A DNA stretch of 64,000 nt, taken from the NCBI GenBank assembly GCA_902826795.1, contig CADEGD010000002.1, forward strand, positions 69,552 through 133,551, in the 5' to 3' direction. The notes below the pieces were generated by a model. That model worked only from the letters and a program-made list of their open reading frames with translations, did no database searches and was not told the origin of the DNA. The stretch's first letter is position 1; the number at the start of each line of letters is the position of its first letter. Made by a program: the position numbers and the translations under genes. Shown one piece after another: positions 8,441-17,913 of this stretch. This DNA comes from an uncultured Acidobacteriota bacterium. Its GTDB lineage: Bacteria > Acidobacteriota > Blastocatellia > Pyrinomonadales > Pyrinomonadaceae.

Positions 8441-8441
<1 letters not shown>
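8422..8441. repeat. perfect 20-bp palindrome between two tRNA genes
   Basis: AGATCTGAAATTTCAGATCT is a perfect palindrome touching the CCA end of tRNA-Arg. A second short palindrome (ATTTGAATTTCAAAT, 8403-8417) lies next to it. The pair could help tRNA-Arg 3' processing or end a transcript, but no T-run follows. Confidence 0.6.
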
Positions 8442-8517
<76 letters not shown>

Positions 8518-8586
8518 GTAAGCAAACTATGATGTTAGCGATTGACTTGAAGCAAGTCAACGGTTATCGAAAGGTCAGCCGCTGAT

Positions 8587-8611
8587 GCCCTTATTTCGTG
8601 CGGGCTTCTGC
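8587..8611 (-). repeat. REP-like 3'-end palindrome, copy B
   Basis: On the minus strand it begins GCAGAAGCCCGCACG and ends ATAAGGGC. It overlaps the last codons of cmk (GCA GAA GCC CGC ACG AAA TAA), giving the tail AEARTK. One base shorter than the other three copies. Confidence 0.75.
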
Positions 8612-9280
8612 AAGAGGCTTACTTTCGCTCACCTTCGTCAGCATTTGTTCGAAAACTTCGGAAAGGTCGAGCTCGCTGGTGTCGATAACGACGGCGTCTT
8701 CGGCGATGGTGAGCGGAGAATCGACGCGGGTTACGTCGCGTTCGTCGCGCTCGTTTATCTCCGTGAGGGTTTGTTCGTAGGTGCTGACGCGGCCTTTTGC
8801 CGTGTCTTCTTCGAAGCGGCGCCGGGCACGGGCTTCGGGTTTTGCGGTGAGGAAGAACTTGATGTCGGCTTTGGGAAACACGACGCTGCCGATGTCGCGG
8901 CCTTCGAGGACGCAGCCTTTCGGACTTTGTTCGCCGAGCTTACGCTGAAGATCGACCATAGTGCGGCGAACGTCTGAGATGGTCGAGACGACCGAGGCAG
9001 CTTGGGCGATCTCAAGCGTGCGGATATCGTCCGAAACATTTTCACCGTCGAGGAAAACCTGAAGCGAATCGACCTCGCCTTTCAACTCGATCTCGGCATC
9101 TCGTGCATTTTTAGCCACCAAATCCGCTTCGCCGAGTTCGATTCCCTTTCGGATTGCCGACAGCGCTACCGCGCGATACATCGCACCCGTATCGAGGTAA
9201 AGCAGGCCGAGATGTTTGGCGAGCATCTTACCAAGAGTTGATTTTCCGGCTCCCGACGGGCCATCGATCGCTATGATCAT
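8591..9280 (-). CDS. cmk: cytidylate kinase
   Basis: A 229-residue P-loop kinase that phosphorylates CMP and dCMP to the diphosphates. IDGPSGAGKST (residues 5-15) is the Walker A loop. LYLDTGAMYRAVAL follows as the CMP-binding signature. GRDIGSVVFPKADIKFFLTA and ARARRRFEE form the later NMP-site and lid motifs. Length and start match the family. The C-terminal tail AEARTK comes from an overlapping dispersed repeat rather than from the family fold. Two tRNA genes follow on the same strand. Confidence 0.96.
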   Translation of the reverse strand: MIIAIDGPSGAGKSTLGKMLAKHLGLLYLDTGAMYRAVALSAIRKGIELGEADLVAKNARDAEIELKGEVDSLQVFLDGENVSDDIRTLEIAQAASVVSTISDVRRTMVDLQRKLGEQSPKGCVLEGRDIGSVVFPKADIKFFLTAKPEARARRRFEEDTAKGRVSTYEQTLTEINERDERDVTRVDSPLTIAEDAVVIDTSELDLSEVFEQMLTKVSESKPLAEARTK

Positions 9281-9360
9281 CGAAAATCATTGTATCGAAA
9301 ACGTCCCAAATGTCACTTATAGCGGTTGAGGGTCTGTTTCATGGCTTTGGTTTTCCTGAT

Positions 9361-9414
9361 CTTCTTGCTCTGTGGTCTAACACCTTTAACCACGGAACAA
9401 GATGAAAAAGAAGG
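9361..9414. repeat. inverted repeat of the CTCTGTGGT / ACCACGGA type
   Basis: CTTGCTCTGTGGT (9364-9376) and ACCACGGAACAAG (9389-9401) are inverted with 11 of 13 bases matching, and the flanking CTTC and GAAGG extend the pairing. It resembles the inverted repeat at 40287-40346. It fills the gap between cmk and the downstream end of the phosphodiesterase gene. Confidence 0.55.
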
Positions 9415-9425
9415 ATTAATGCGAC

Positions 9426-10313
9426 TTAGTTCCGGAGGACTTTCACGGCACGGTCAGGATAGTCGGTGATGATGCCGTCGATCGGGAATGTCTTCATCTT
9501 CTCAAGATCGGCGATCTCATTGACAGTCCAGGGTACCAGCTTGATCTTGTTCGCTTTGCAATAATCGACGACCGATTGATCGACGAGCGAGAAATGCGGG
9601 CTGAAGCTTTCGGGTTTGAACCCGAGGCGTTCGATGCTTGTTTCGATCGGTTCTTTTGTGCCGACGAGGAGTGCAAGCTCCTGTTTCGGCCAGCGCTTCT
9701 TTATTTCCTGCAGCGGCCGGACGTCGAACGACTGGATCTTGGCGCGGTTCATCATTTTATATTTGGTGATCTCTGCCATCACCAACGTAACGAATTCCGG
9801 TATCGGCGGGTGCGTCGTACCGTCACCGGCCTCGTTGGATTTGATCTCGATGTTGTATCGAACAAGCGGCAGTTTCTTGCTCTTCGTGTATTTATCGATC
9901 GCGACAAAAACTTCCGACAGCAGTGGTTTGTAGACCTTCATCGGCACTTGCATCGGAAACTGCACGTTTCCCCGCGAGCCGACATCATACTTCTTCACTT
10001 CGTAATACGTCATCGCGTAGATATTGTGCTGCTTTTCGTTCTCTTTGGTGATCGCGGTTCCATCGGGCGCCGTCGAGATGAAATATGAAAACCACGGCTC
10101 GTGCGAAACAACAACTTTTTTGTCTTTGCTGATCACGAGATCGAGCTCGATCACGTCAGCTCCTTGGTCGATCGCTTTGATGAACGATGGGATCGTGTTT
10201 TCGGGAAGGTGTCCACGCGCTCCGCGATGGCCTTCGATCGAGACATTTTTCTGGGCGGGTATTACGGAGAAGAACGCGAGCGCAAATAGTGCGGAAGTGA
10301 TGATCTTTTTCAT
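9426..10313 (-). CDS. exported glycerophosphodiester phosphodiesterase
   Basis: A 295-residue enzyme that splits glycerophosphodiesters into glycerol 3-phosphate and an alcohol. Signal peptide at 1-21 (MKKIITSALF, core, IPAQ). The GDPD catalytic set is visible: His29-Arg30 in GHRGARGHLPENT, Glu56 and Asp58 in IELDL, and His71 in VVSHEPW. The C-terminal part (VDQSVVDYCKANKIKLVPWTVNEIADLEKM..DGIITDYPD) is the usual end of the TIM barrel. The periplasmic location suggests lipid or phosphate scavenging, similar to GlpQ. No transporter gene is adjacent. Confidence 0.93.
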   Translation of the reverse strand: MKKIITSALFALAFFSVIPAQKNVSIEGHRGARGHLPENTIPSFIKAIDQGADVIELDLVISKDKKVVVSHEPWFSYFISTAPDGTAITKENEKQHNIYAMTYYEVKKYDVGSRGNVQFPMQVPMKVYKPLLSEVFVAIDKYTKSKKLPLVRYNIEIKSNEAGDGTTHPPIPEFVTLVMAEITKYKMMNRAKIQSFDVRPLQEIKKRWPKQELALLVGTKEPIETSIERLGFKPESFSPHFSLVDQSVVDYCKANKIKLVPWTVNEIADLEKMKTFPIDGIITDYPDRAVKVLRN

Positions 10314-10387
10314 AACAAGAATTATATAGAGAGAACCGGAGAAGAGTATTGATTTCTCTTCTCCGTAACTTGATCACCCGAAGCCTC

Positions 10388-13300
10388 TTAGAAATACAAC
10401 TTCACCGCCAGTTGTATCTGACGTGCGGGAGCCGTGCTGCTAATAACTCCAAAGTTGCCGGTGCCGGTGATATTGCCGTTGGCGTCACGTGTGATCTGAC
10501 CAGCGTCGGAATTCGCGGCATTGAAGTTCGTCTTGTTGAACAAGTTGAAGAACTCCGCGCGGAAGTCGATGCGGGTCTCGTCCGTGATCGGAAGCTTGAA
10601 CTGCTTGTGCAGGCCGAGGTCGAAGTTAAAGTAGCTGTCGCTTCTGACGATGTTGCGACCGGCGGTGCCGAAAGGCTCGTACGGCTGCGGCACCGAAATG
10701 CACGCCGGATTAAAATAGTCGCGCGTCGGGTTCGGACGGTCACCGCGATTGAGCGGGTCGCACGTCACGTTTGGGCGAAGTGCCACGCCGCCGAGGAATG
10801 ACGGCAGGTTGTTCGTGATCGCCTGCGTGCCGCCGAGAGCGTAACGGAAGTTGATCGGAGCGCCGCTCGCCATCGTATTGATTCCGTTAAGCGTCCATCC
10901 GCCAAGCACCGCATCAACCGCCGGATGCCAGTCGCCGCCGAGCCAGCGATTACGGCCGACGGGCAGTTCCCAAACGAAGCTGGTCGTATTGTTGAACGGC
11001 TGGTCGTATGCACCGATGCCCTTGTCATTCTTAAAATCGTTGACGTTCTGCGGCGTTCCAGTATTGCCGTTCGGCTCTTCGAGAACCTGCGAACCGTTGT
11101 CGATCGCTTTCGACCACGTAAACGAATTCAAAAGATAAAGTCCGCGGCTGAATCGCTTTTCGAGTTTTGCCTGCAGAGCGTTGTAGCTTGAGAAGCCTTC
11201 CGGCAACACGGCGGAGATCGAACCGAACCCTGAGATCGGGCGACGCGATTGCAGCGACGGAAGCGGCACGGTCGCGCGGTTTTCCCACTCGGCCTGCGTA
11301 ACCGGCCGCGCCTGATTGAGATCGGCAAGCAGCACAGTATCGCTCTCCTTATTGCCGACGTAAGCAACATCGAGAACCATATCGGCAAAGAGTTCGCGTT
11401 GAACCGAAAGCTGCCAGTTCTGAATGCTCGCGGTCGGCATGTCCCGCGGAATATAGAGCACGACGTTGTTCGGCAGTCCGCTTGTTGGGTAACCGTTCTG
11501 CGTCGGACGGAAGCAGTTGGCTTGATACGCATCACCTGTGCAAAGCGGATTGGTCGGCGATTGAGCAACAGCCGCTCGCGTGACGATCGGGAAGTTAGTG
11601 CCGAGAATGTCGGCGCTTCCTAGGCGGTTCATGAAAACAAAGCCTTTCGCATAGCCGCCGCGGAGGACGGTCTTGTCAAAGATGTTGTACGCAAAGCCAA
11701 GCCGCGGGCTGAAGTTGTTGTTGTCCGAATCGACAAGACTGCGGTCGTTGTCGCTCGCGAGAATGATCGAGTTCGAGACCGGATCGTAGTTTGAAAGACG
11801 ATTGTTCTCTTCAAAATACGGCGTGCCGAATTCGTAGCGAAGGCCGAGGTTTAGCGTCAGCTTACGATTTACTTTCCAGTCGTCCTGTATGAAAGCGAAA
11901 TGAAAACGCTGCCGCATCTCGGCGACGGTGAGCGTCGCGAACTCGTACTGGCTGCGGGCGCCGAACATAAAGTCGGCAAGGTTGTAGAGGTTGTTGGCGG
12001 CTCCTGTGACACGGCTGAACTGGCCGCCGTATGTGTCGAGGCCCATCAGCGGGTTCGTATCCTGCACTTCGGTATTTACCCGAAGATATTCGTGACCGAC
12101 CTTGATGCTGTGGTTGCCGGCCTGGAACGTGTAGCTAGGGCGGATGTTGATGTTCTCCGGGTTCTGAAACTGCGGGTTCGTAGCCTGGCGGCCGAGCTGT
12201 GAAAATCCCGTGATCGTTTGTGTCGTCAAACCGCCGGTTATCTCCGGATCTTCGGGCAGGCCGGTGATGCCGTAGAGATCGAACATGCTCGGGCCGCCGG
12301 TAAGCGGTGGACGCTGGCATTGCCGAAAAGATACGTACCGCCAAGCGAAAGCTGTTTATTCAAAATATCGACGAAACCATTCTGATTACTTCCCGACGGT
12401 CCGGGGATATTCGGCCCTTCGAAGCCCTCCGACTTTCTCCAGCTCCAGCGGCCGAACAGGCTGAACACATCGCTGAACTTGTGATCGACGCGGACGTTGT
12501 ACTTGTCACTGAAAAGTTTGTTCTCGACGAGTTCCGAGTAGTTGCTCGACGTTGCGGAATTGATCGGCGTCGGTAGTTCGTTGAGAACTTTCTGAGCGAA
12601 CGCCGTCATCGGGATCGGCGTTCCCGCGGCATACGTTATGCCTGTGAGCGGATTGCGAACGTCAACGCTCAGGATTCCCTGACGCTGAGCGAGAGTTGGC
12701 AGAGTCGAGAAAACGAGATTCTTCTGGATCTGCCGGAAGCCTTCGTAATCGCCGAAGAAGAACGTGCGGTCTTTGACGATCGGGCCGCCGAAGGTGAAGC
12801 CGAATTGGTTGCGAATGAGCGGTGGTTTCGTTCCGCCGGCGGGCTTGAAGAAGCCGACCGCGTTAAGAACCGTGTTGCGGTGAAACTCAAATGCCGAGCC
12901 GTGAAACTCGTTCGTGCCGCTTCGGTATGTCGCGTTGATAACCGCGCCACCAGCCCGGCCAAATTCGGCGCTGTATGTATTCGTCTGCACCTTGAATTCG
13001 GCGATCGCGTCGGGCGAAACCTGTACGACCTGGCTCGAAAAGCTCTGGTTGCTGGTTCCGTAGGCGTTGTTGTCGATGCCGTCGAGAAGGAAATTGTTGA
13101 CGGTCGCACGCAGGCCGTTGACGTTGAATGCGGCCTCGCGTCCGCCGCCGCCCGCAGGGCTGTTCGTATTCGATTCGCGTACGCCGGGGGCGAGCAGAGC
13201 GAGATTTGCATACGAGCGTCCGTTGAGCGGCAATGCGACGATCTGTTTACGCTGGATAACCTGGCCTCGATCGCTCGATTCGGTCTCGAGAAGTTCGGCG

Positions 13301-13677
13301 GCGCCCGTGACGGTTACCGCAACCTCGGCGGTCGCCACCTGAAGCGCGATGTCGGCACGCTGTCGCGAGTTAACGGTTAGATTGATGCGGTCGGCGATCG
13401 TGCGGTTGAAGCCGTTTGCCTCGACGATGATCTGATAGTCGCCGATCTTTACGTTCGCAAACTGATAGTCGCCGCTGTCATTTGTAACGGTCGATGCCGT
13501 GATCGCGGTCGCGATGTTCTTGAGCGTTACGTTCGCTCCAACGACTGCGGCGCCGTTAGCGTCGCGGACAGTCCCGAGCACGGTCGCGGTTTCGGACTGA
13601 GCCTGTGTAACAACCGCCGAGAGAAGAAGGGTTAGGATCGCGATGCAGAAATAGCCCACAGAAACTTTGTGTTTCAC
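10388..13677 (-). pseudogene. Oar-like TonB-dependent receptor, split by a one-base frameshift
   Basis: Two overlapping frames together encode a TonB-dependent outer-membrane transporter of about 1096 residues. The first (13677 to about 12308) has a signal peptide, a carboxypeptidase-regulatory-like beta sandwich (ATVLGTVRDANGAAVVGANVTL) and the plug (VALPLNGRSYANLALLAPGV, VNNFLLDGIDNN). The second (about 12310 to 10388) carries the barrel and ends in the expected aromatic strand LAVKLYF. The switch falls after GNASV, where the other frame continues with PPLTGGPSMFDLYG. The total length is one base short of a multiple of three. Neither piece alone could work. It may be a true lesion or a sequencing error. 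Confidence 0.85.
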
Positions 13678-13840
13678 GTCGATTTTCTCCTGATGAAAAC
13701 TTAAAAAAATAGAAAGCCGCCGATCACGCCGGCGATAAATGCGTTACCCAAACGCGAAGAATTTTCATTGAGTAAATGAGAGGCTAAATGGCGTGGCTGA
13801 AATCGGTGTTAATCGCGTGTTGCGGAAATCTTAAACTTGC

Positions 13841-14182
13841 TCACGAAAGAGCGCGGCGAACTTTCGGTGGAAGCTTGTCGAAGACGAGTTGGTAGGAGTT
13901 GGCGATGAGTTCCTTGAGTTCGGCCTTGTCGATCGCATCGGGCTTTTCGACTGCGACCCAGTGATATCGGGCGACGTACGGTGCGGGGATAATACCGTCG
14001 AGTTCGGTGAGCTCGGCGAACTTCTCAGGCGTCGTCTTGAACGATATATGACCCGAACCGTCGAGGCCGGTGACGCAGAACATCTTCCCGCCGACACAAA
14101 AGCACAGATCGTTTCCCCACTTCACATCCTCAGTCGCATGCGGGAATGATAGGCAGTATTTGCGGAGTTGTTCGATGTTCAT
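13841..14182 (-). CDS. MmcQ/YjbR family protein
   Basis: A 113-residue CyaY-like-fold protein. [37 protein letters not shown] is the family signature (the E, W and G of 'EDVKWG' and the following FxVGGKMF strands). [16 protein letters not shown] and [18 protein letters not shown] form the second half. The biochemical role is unsettled; some members are annotated as DNA-binding. Its ATG overlaps the stop of the threonine aldolase by four bases, so the two are probably co-transcribed. Confidence 0.9.
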   Translation of the reverse strand: MNIEQLRKYCLSFPHATEDVKWGNDLCFCVGGKMFCVTGLDGSGHISFKTTPEKFAELTELDGIIPAPYVARYHWVAVEKPDAIDKAELKELIANSYQLVFDKLPPKVRRALS

Positions 14183-15222
14183 CGACGGTCGTTTATCAGA
14201 ATTTTATTGACGGTTTCGTTCGTTAGATCAACATCGTCCAACGAAATGCCGTTATGCGTTACCATCCGTATCACTGAATCCCAGCCGAGGGCAAGAACGC
14301 CTAGATCCCGTAAATTGTTGCAGATATCTGCTGGTGTTCGACCGGTCGCGGAGACATCGAAGATGACGATGTTGGTAACGACGGATTCGTGATCAAGCGA
14401 GATGCCGTCGATCTCGGCGAGGCCTTCAGCGAGTCGGCGGGCGTTGGCATGATCTTCACGAAGACGTTTGGGCGATTCTTCGAGGGCGATCAGCCCTGCG
14501 GCGGCGAGGATACCGGCCTGACGCATTCCGCCGCCGAGCCGTTTACGCCATGCACGGGCTTCATTTATAAACTCTCGCGAGCCGACGAGCATCGAACCAA
14601 CCGGAGCACCAAGACCTTTCGACAAGCAGAACTGAACGGAATCGCAGCCGCGTGTGAGTTCCCCAACGGTCGTATCGAGCGCCACTGCTGCGTTGAAGAT
14701 GCGGGCTCCGTCGAGATGAACAGGAATGTTGTGACTATGTGCTCGGTCGCAAATATCGTTGCAATGCTCCGCCGTCATCACCGTTCCGCCAGCCATGTTG
14801 TGCGAATTTTCAAGACAGATAAGCCCCGTGGCCGAGCCGTGATAGTCGTGACCGATGTGCAGAGCGGGTTCGATCTCGCTCCATCTTAGATGACCACTGC
14901 GGTCTTCACTTCGCGTCGGTTTGAGCAGTACGCCGGAGATGACGGACGCAGAGCCCATCTCGTGCAGATAGATGTGAGAGCGGTCCTCTATGATCACCTC
15001 GTCGCCGGGTTTCGTGTGAACTTTGATGGCGATCTGATTCGCCATGCAGCCCGAAGGAACGACTAAAGCTGCTTCGCGTTCGAATATCTCTGCGGCCCGA
15101 TCCTGTAAGCGGTTGACCGTCGGGTCTTCGCCGTAAACATCGTCGCCCACTTCCGCTGATGCCATCGCCGCCCGCATCGCTTCGGCCGGCTTGGTCACTG
15201 TGTCGCTTCTGAGATCGATCAT
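14179..15222 (-). CDS. ltaE: low-specificity L-threonine aldolase
   Basis: A 347-residue pyridoxal-phosphate enzyme of the aspartate aminotransferase fold that splits L-threonine and L-allo-threonine into glycine and acetaldehyde. [16 protein letters not shown] at the N-terminus, [35 protein letters not shown] and the PLP-lysine motif [14 protein letters not shown] are all typical. I start it at ATG 15222 because members begin [10 protein letters not shown]; a GTG at 15243 would add seven residues. The stop overlaps the next gene's ATG. Confidence 0.93.
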   Translation of the reverse strand: MIDLRSDTVTKPAEAMRAAMASAEVGDDVYGEDPTVNRLQDRAAEIFEREAALVVPSGCMANQIAIKVHTKPGDEVIIEDRSHIYLHEMGSASVISGVLLKPTRSEDRSGHLRWSEIEPALHIGHDYHGSATGLICLENSHNMAGGTVMTAEHCNDICDRAHSHNIPVHLDGARIFNAAVALDTTVGELTRGCDSVQFCLSKGLGAPVGSMLVGSREFINEARAWRKRLGGGMRQAGILAAAGLIALEESPKRLREDHANARRLAEGLAEIDGISLDHESVVTNIVIFDVSATGRTPADICNNLRDLGVLALGWDSVIRMVTHNGISLDDVDLTNETVNKILINDRR

Positions 15223-15310
15223 CGGAAGTCTCGATTGTGCCACGAATATGGTTTGCGTCTATAATCGCGGCAGTTCTAATTCATCCAAAAGTTCCCGGAG
15301 ACTTGTATCT

Positions 15311-16651
15311 ATGCATCGCTTCGTCGCCCTTTTCCTGTGTGTCGTGTTCGTTGTCGCTTCCGCCGTTGCTCAGAACGTTGGAGCTCCCGGTGAGCGAAAG
15401 GGTTCCGGCACGGTCGTGTTGAAAGCCGCTCGCGTGATCGACGGAACGGGTGGCGCGCCGATCGCAAACGGCGTGGTAGTAGTACTCGACGACAAGATAA
15501 TGGCGGTCGGGCCGGCCTCGACGGTACGCGTTCCGAGCGGTGCGAAGGTGATCGACCTCGGCAACGCGACACTCATGCCCGGCTTTATCGATGGTCACAC
15601 GCATATCGTCGGACGCGTGCTTGGCGACCCAGAGGCGGGCAACGCCGCGTTTCGCGATGCCGATTCCTTCCTGACTCTGCTAGGAGCCCGCAACGCCGAG
15701 CGAACGCTGATGGCGGGGTTTACGACGATCAGAAATCTCGGCGCTCCAAACTTTGATGATATGACGCTGAAGCGGGCGATCAACGAAGGCTGGATCCCCG
15801 GCCCGCGGATCTACGGAGCCGGGCACGCGCTCGGGATCACCGGCGGGCATTGCGACGAGAATGGATTTAAGCCCGGTGTCGCGGATGGCGATTTCAAAAA
15901 TGGCATTGCCGACGGTGTCGATCAGGTGCGGGCTGCGGTTCGATATCAGATCAAGTATGGCGCGGACCTGATCAAGACCTGTGCGACCGCGGGCGTTTTA
16001 TCTGAAGGTACCGCCGCAGTCGGGACAACGCAGTACACGTATGAAGAGCTTAAAGCGATGGTCGACGAGGCGAAGAAAGCAGGCCGCAAAGTTACGGCTC
16101 ATGCCCACGGTGCCGAGGGCATCAAGATCGCAACGCGGGCCGGAGTAGCCTCGATCGAGCACGGTTCGTTTCTCGACGAAGAAGGCGCGAAGCTGATGGC
16201 CGCGAACGGGACATACCTCGTGCCGACGTTGATGGCCGGCGAAGGGGTCGAGCGGCTGGCGAAAAATAACACGCTTCGCGGACTGCGCGCGGAGAAAGCT
16301 CTGTTGGCCGCGGCCGCGATGCGAAACTCGCTGAAGATCGCTATCGCCAACAATGTGCAGATCGCCCTCGGAACCGACTCCGGCGTCATTCTCCACGGCA
16401 CCAACGGACATGAATTTACGCTGATGGTCGAATGGGGCGGAATGTCGCCACTGGACGCGATCGTCGCCGGTACGCTTAATGGAGCAAAGCTGCTCGGCGT
16501 CGAGAGCTCCATCGGGACATTGTCGGCCGGCAAGTTTGCCGATATCGTTGCCGTTCCCGGAAACCCGCTGACCGACATTAAGCGGATGGAAAACGTGACG
16601 TTCGTGATGAAGAACGGAGCGATCTACAAAAATGCAGAAGCCCGACCGTGA
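15311..16651 (+). CDS. exported amidohydrolase (prolidase/imidazolonepropionase-like)
   Basis: A 446-residue metal-dependent hydrolase with a signal peptide (MHRFVALFLCVVFVVASAVA). GFIDGHTHIVGR gives the first HxH metal ligands; YGADLIKTC provides the probable bridging lysine; VTAHAHGAEG and VASIEHGSFLDEEG give the later histidines; LGTDSGVI gives the catalytic aspartate. The family includes exported dipeptidases acting on Xaa-Pro or Xaa-Arg; the substrate cannot be read from sequence. ATG 15311 is chosen because the signal peptide starts there. The last codons, giving NAEARP, are part of REP copy C. Confidence 0.9.
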   Translation: MHRFVALFLCVVFVVASAVAQNVGAPGERKGSGTVVLKAARVIDGTGGAPIANGVVVVLDDKIMAVGPASTVRVPSGAKVIDLGNATLMPGFIDGHTHIVGRVLGDPEAGNAAFRDADSFLTLLGARNAERTLMAGFTTIRNLGAPNFDDMTLKRAINEGWIPGPRIYGAGHALGITGGHCDENGFKPGVADGDFKNGIADGVDQVRAAVRYQIKYGADLIKTCATAGVLSEGTAAVGTTQYTYEELKAMVDEAKKAGRKVTAHAHGAEGIKIATRAGVASIEHGSFLDEEGAKLMAANGTYLVPTLMAGEGVERLAKNNTLRGLRAEKALLAAAAMRNSLKIAIANNVQIALGTDSGVILHGTNGHEFTLMVEWGGMSPLDAIVAGTLNGAKLLGVESSIGTLSAGKFADIVAVPGNPLTDIKRMENVTFVMKNGAIYKNAEARP

Positions 16652-16659
16652 GGCAGGGC
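16634..16659 (+). repeat. REP-like 3'-end palindrome, copy C
   Basis: Begins GCAGAAGCCCGACCG and ends AGGCAGGGC. It encodes the end of the amidohydrolase (GCA GAA GCC CGA CCG TGA). It faces copy D head to head; the two together form a long imperfect hairpin (16631-16711). Confidence 0.75.
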
Positions 16660-16682
16660 TTAAGCGGGACGCAGATGGCTAA

Positions 16683-16708
16683 GCCCTCGCTAACGCGCGG
16701 GCTTCCGC
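16683..16708 (-). repeat. REP-like 3'-end palindrome, copy D
   Basis: On the minus strand it begins GCGGAAGCCCGCGCG and ends AGCGAGGGC. It begins one base after the DUF1772 gene stop. AAGCCCTCGC, loop TAAC, GCGCGGGCTT make a 10-bp stem with one mismatch, so with copy C it may also end both convergent transcripts. Confidence 0.75.
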
Positions 16709-16709
16709 A

Positions 16710-17198
16710 TTACTTGGCCGCAAACGCAAGGGCAAAAGCAGCAGTGGACAGGATCGACGCCGCAGTCCGGATGTGGTTCCAAAAAGTCCAGTTCGTCAGA
16801 TAGTTTTTCCAAACTTCCTGACCGGCCGTCGTAGTTGCGTCGGCCGCGAGCAAGGCATTGTTTAGCGGCACGTTCAAAGCGATCGTCACGATAAAACTCC
16901 CGATCACGTAAAACGCCGCACCGGCGAGGATGTAGTAAGCCTGCAGCGTTTGCCATTTCCAGACGGACAAGCCCACTAGAACAAGCGAGATCAACGCACT
17001 CCCCATAAACACGCCGAGAAATATCGGGTTCAGGATCACCAAGTTTATCGACTGCATCGCCCGCATGCCTTCGATCGTGATCCGGCCTAATGCCGCCATA
17101 ACTGCCGCCGAGAAGATAAAGAACGTTCCCGCGATCAGGCCCGTGCCGATGATCGCGATGAATATAAGAATGTTGGATAGATTTTGAGTGATGTTCAT
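16710..17198 (-). CDS. DUF1772 family membrane protein
   Basis: A 162-residue integral membrane protein with four hydrophobic helices (about 9-35, 52-75, 84-108, 138-160). MAALGRITIEGMRAMQSINLVILNPIFLGVFMGSAL and NVPLNNALL..W..Y...WTFWNHIRTAASI are the DUF1772 hallmarks. The family is sometimes called anthrone-oxygenase-like; no reaction can be claimed here. It lies 17 bases after the NAD(P)-binding gene and is probably in the same TetR-controlled operon. Confidence 0.88.
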   Translation of the reverse strand: MNITQNLSNILIFIAIIGTGLIAGTFFIFSAAVMAALGRITIEGMRAMQSINLVILNPIFLGVFMGSALISLVLVGLSVWKWQTLQAYYILAGAAFYVIGSFIVTIALNVPLNNALLAADATTTAGQEVWKNYLTNWTFWNHIRTAASILSTAAFALAFAAK

Positions 17199-17215
17199 GA
17201 TGATGCCTCCCGCGA

Positions 17216-17839
17216 TCAGTAAGAGATTCCCGGTGTTTTGTGAAAATAGGTTTCGTCCGTTAGCTGTTTCAGAATGAAATCCGCAATGTCAGCCGGTGAG
17301 ATCTTGAGCGTGACCGACTTGTCAGCTGCCGAGAAGCCATGCCGATATTTGCCGGTCTTGGGTCCTTTCGTGAACGCTCCGGGACGGACTATCGTCCAGT
17401 CCAGATCGCTTTGCATAACATACTCTTCCTGTCGCACATGGTCCGCATAAGCCTTCCGTAGCAGCAAGCCGAACATCACGTACTTCCACAGAAAATTGAG
17501 ATTGCCTTTGCTGTCACCAACGCCCAGCGATGATTGACAGATCACGCGATTAACACCTGCTTTCTGCATTGCCCGAATGATGTTCTTGGTACCCTCCGAA
17601 CGAACTCTTCCGCCTCGTCCATCGCCGAGCACGCAAATCACTGCATCCTGGCCGGACACGGTCCGCTCGACAGCCGCGATGTCGAATACATCTCCGATAA
17701 TTATCTCTACGCCAGACTTTATCGATCCCATCTTCGACGGTGTACGTACCAAGGCCGTAACCTCGTGACCGGCCTCCAATGCCTGCTCGACTACTTCTCT
17801 TCCCGTAAGTCCCGTTGCTCCGAATACTGCTATTTTCAT
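17216..17839 (-). CDS. NAD(P)-binding oxidoreductase (atypical SDR, NmrA-like)
   Basis: A 207-residue single Rossmann-domain protein. MKIAVFGATGLTGREVVEQAL carries the GATGxTG dinucleotide-binding loop, and VTALVRTPSKM follows as in SDR_a5 proteins. GVNRVICQSSLGVG and DWTIVRPGAF are the usual later motifs. The catalytic YxxxK of classical SDRs is absent, which is common in this group. ATG 17839 is chosen over an upstream start because the family begins at MKIAVFGATG. It is divergent from a TetR gene, and the shared promoter carries repeated 15-bp palindromes. Confidence 0.87.
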   Translation of the reverse strand: MKIAVFGATGLTGREVVEQALEAGHEVTALVRTPSKMGSIKSGVEIIIGDVFDIAAVERTVSGQDAVICVLGDGRGGRVRSEGTKNIIRAMQKAGVNRVICQSSLGVGDSKGNLNFLWKYVMFGLLLRKAYADHVRQEEYVMQSDLDWTIVRPGAFTKGPKTGKYRHGFSAADKSVTLKISPADIADFILKQLTDETYFHKTPGISY

Positions 17840-17854
17840 AATTTCTCCCGTTGC

Positions 17855-17913
17855 TTTACACCGTGTCAAGTTGACACTGTGTAAACAATATGCAAGACTT
17901 TACACAATGTCAA
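17855..17913. promoter_or_regulatory. three 15-bp palindromic operators for the divergent TetR gene
   Basis: TTTACACCGTGTCAA (17855-17869), TTGACACTGTGTAAA (17871-17885) and TTTACACAATGTCAA (17899-17913) are versions of one palindrome, TTKACAC-N-GTGTMAA. The first two abut with one base between them and are inverted relative to each other; the third covers the TetR start codon (17907). TTGACA within the second copy also looks like a -35 box. Autoregulation plus control of the divergent oxidoreductase operon is the natural reading. Confidence 0.8.

Noticed and set aside
12238-12340. Programmed frameshifting in the TonB receptor
   Set aside because: There is no slippery heptamer or clear downstream structure, and related receptors are single frames. 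A plain indel is simpler.
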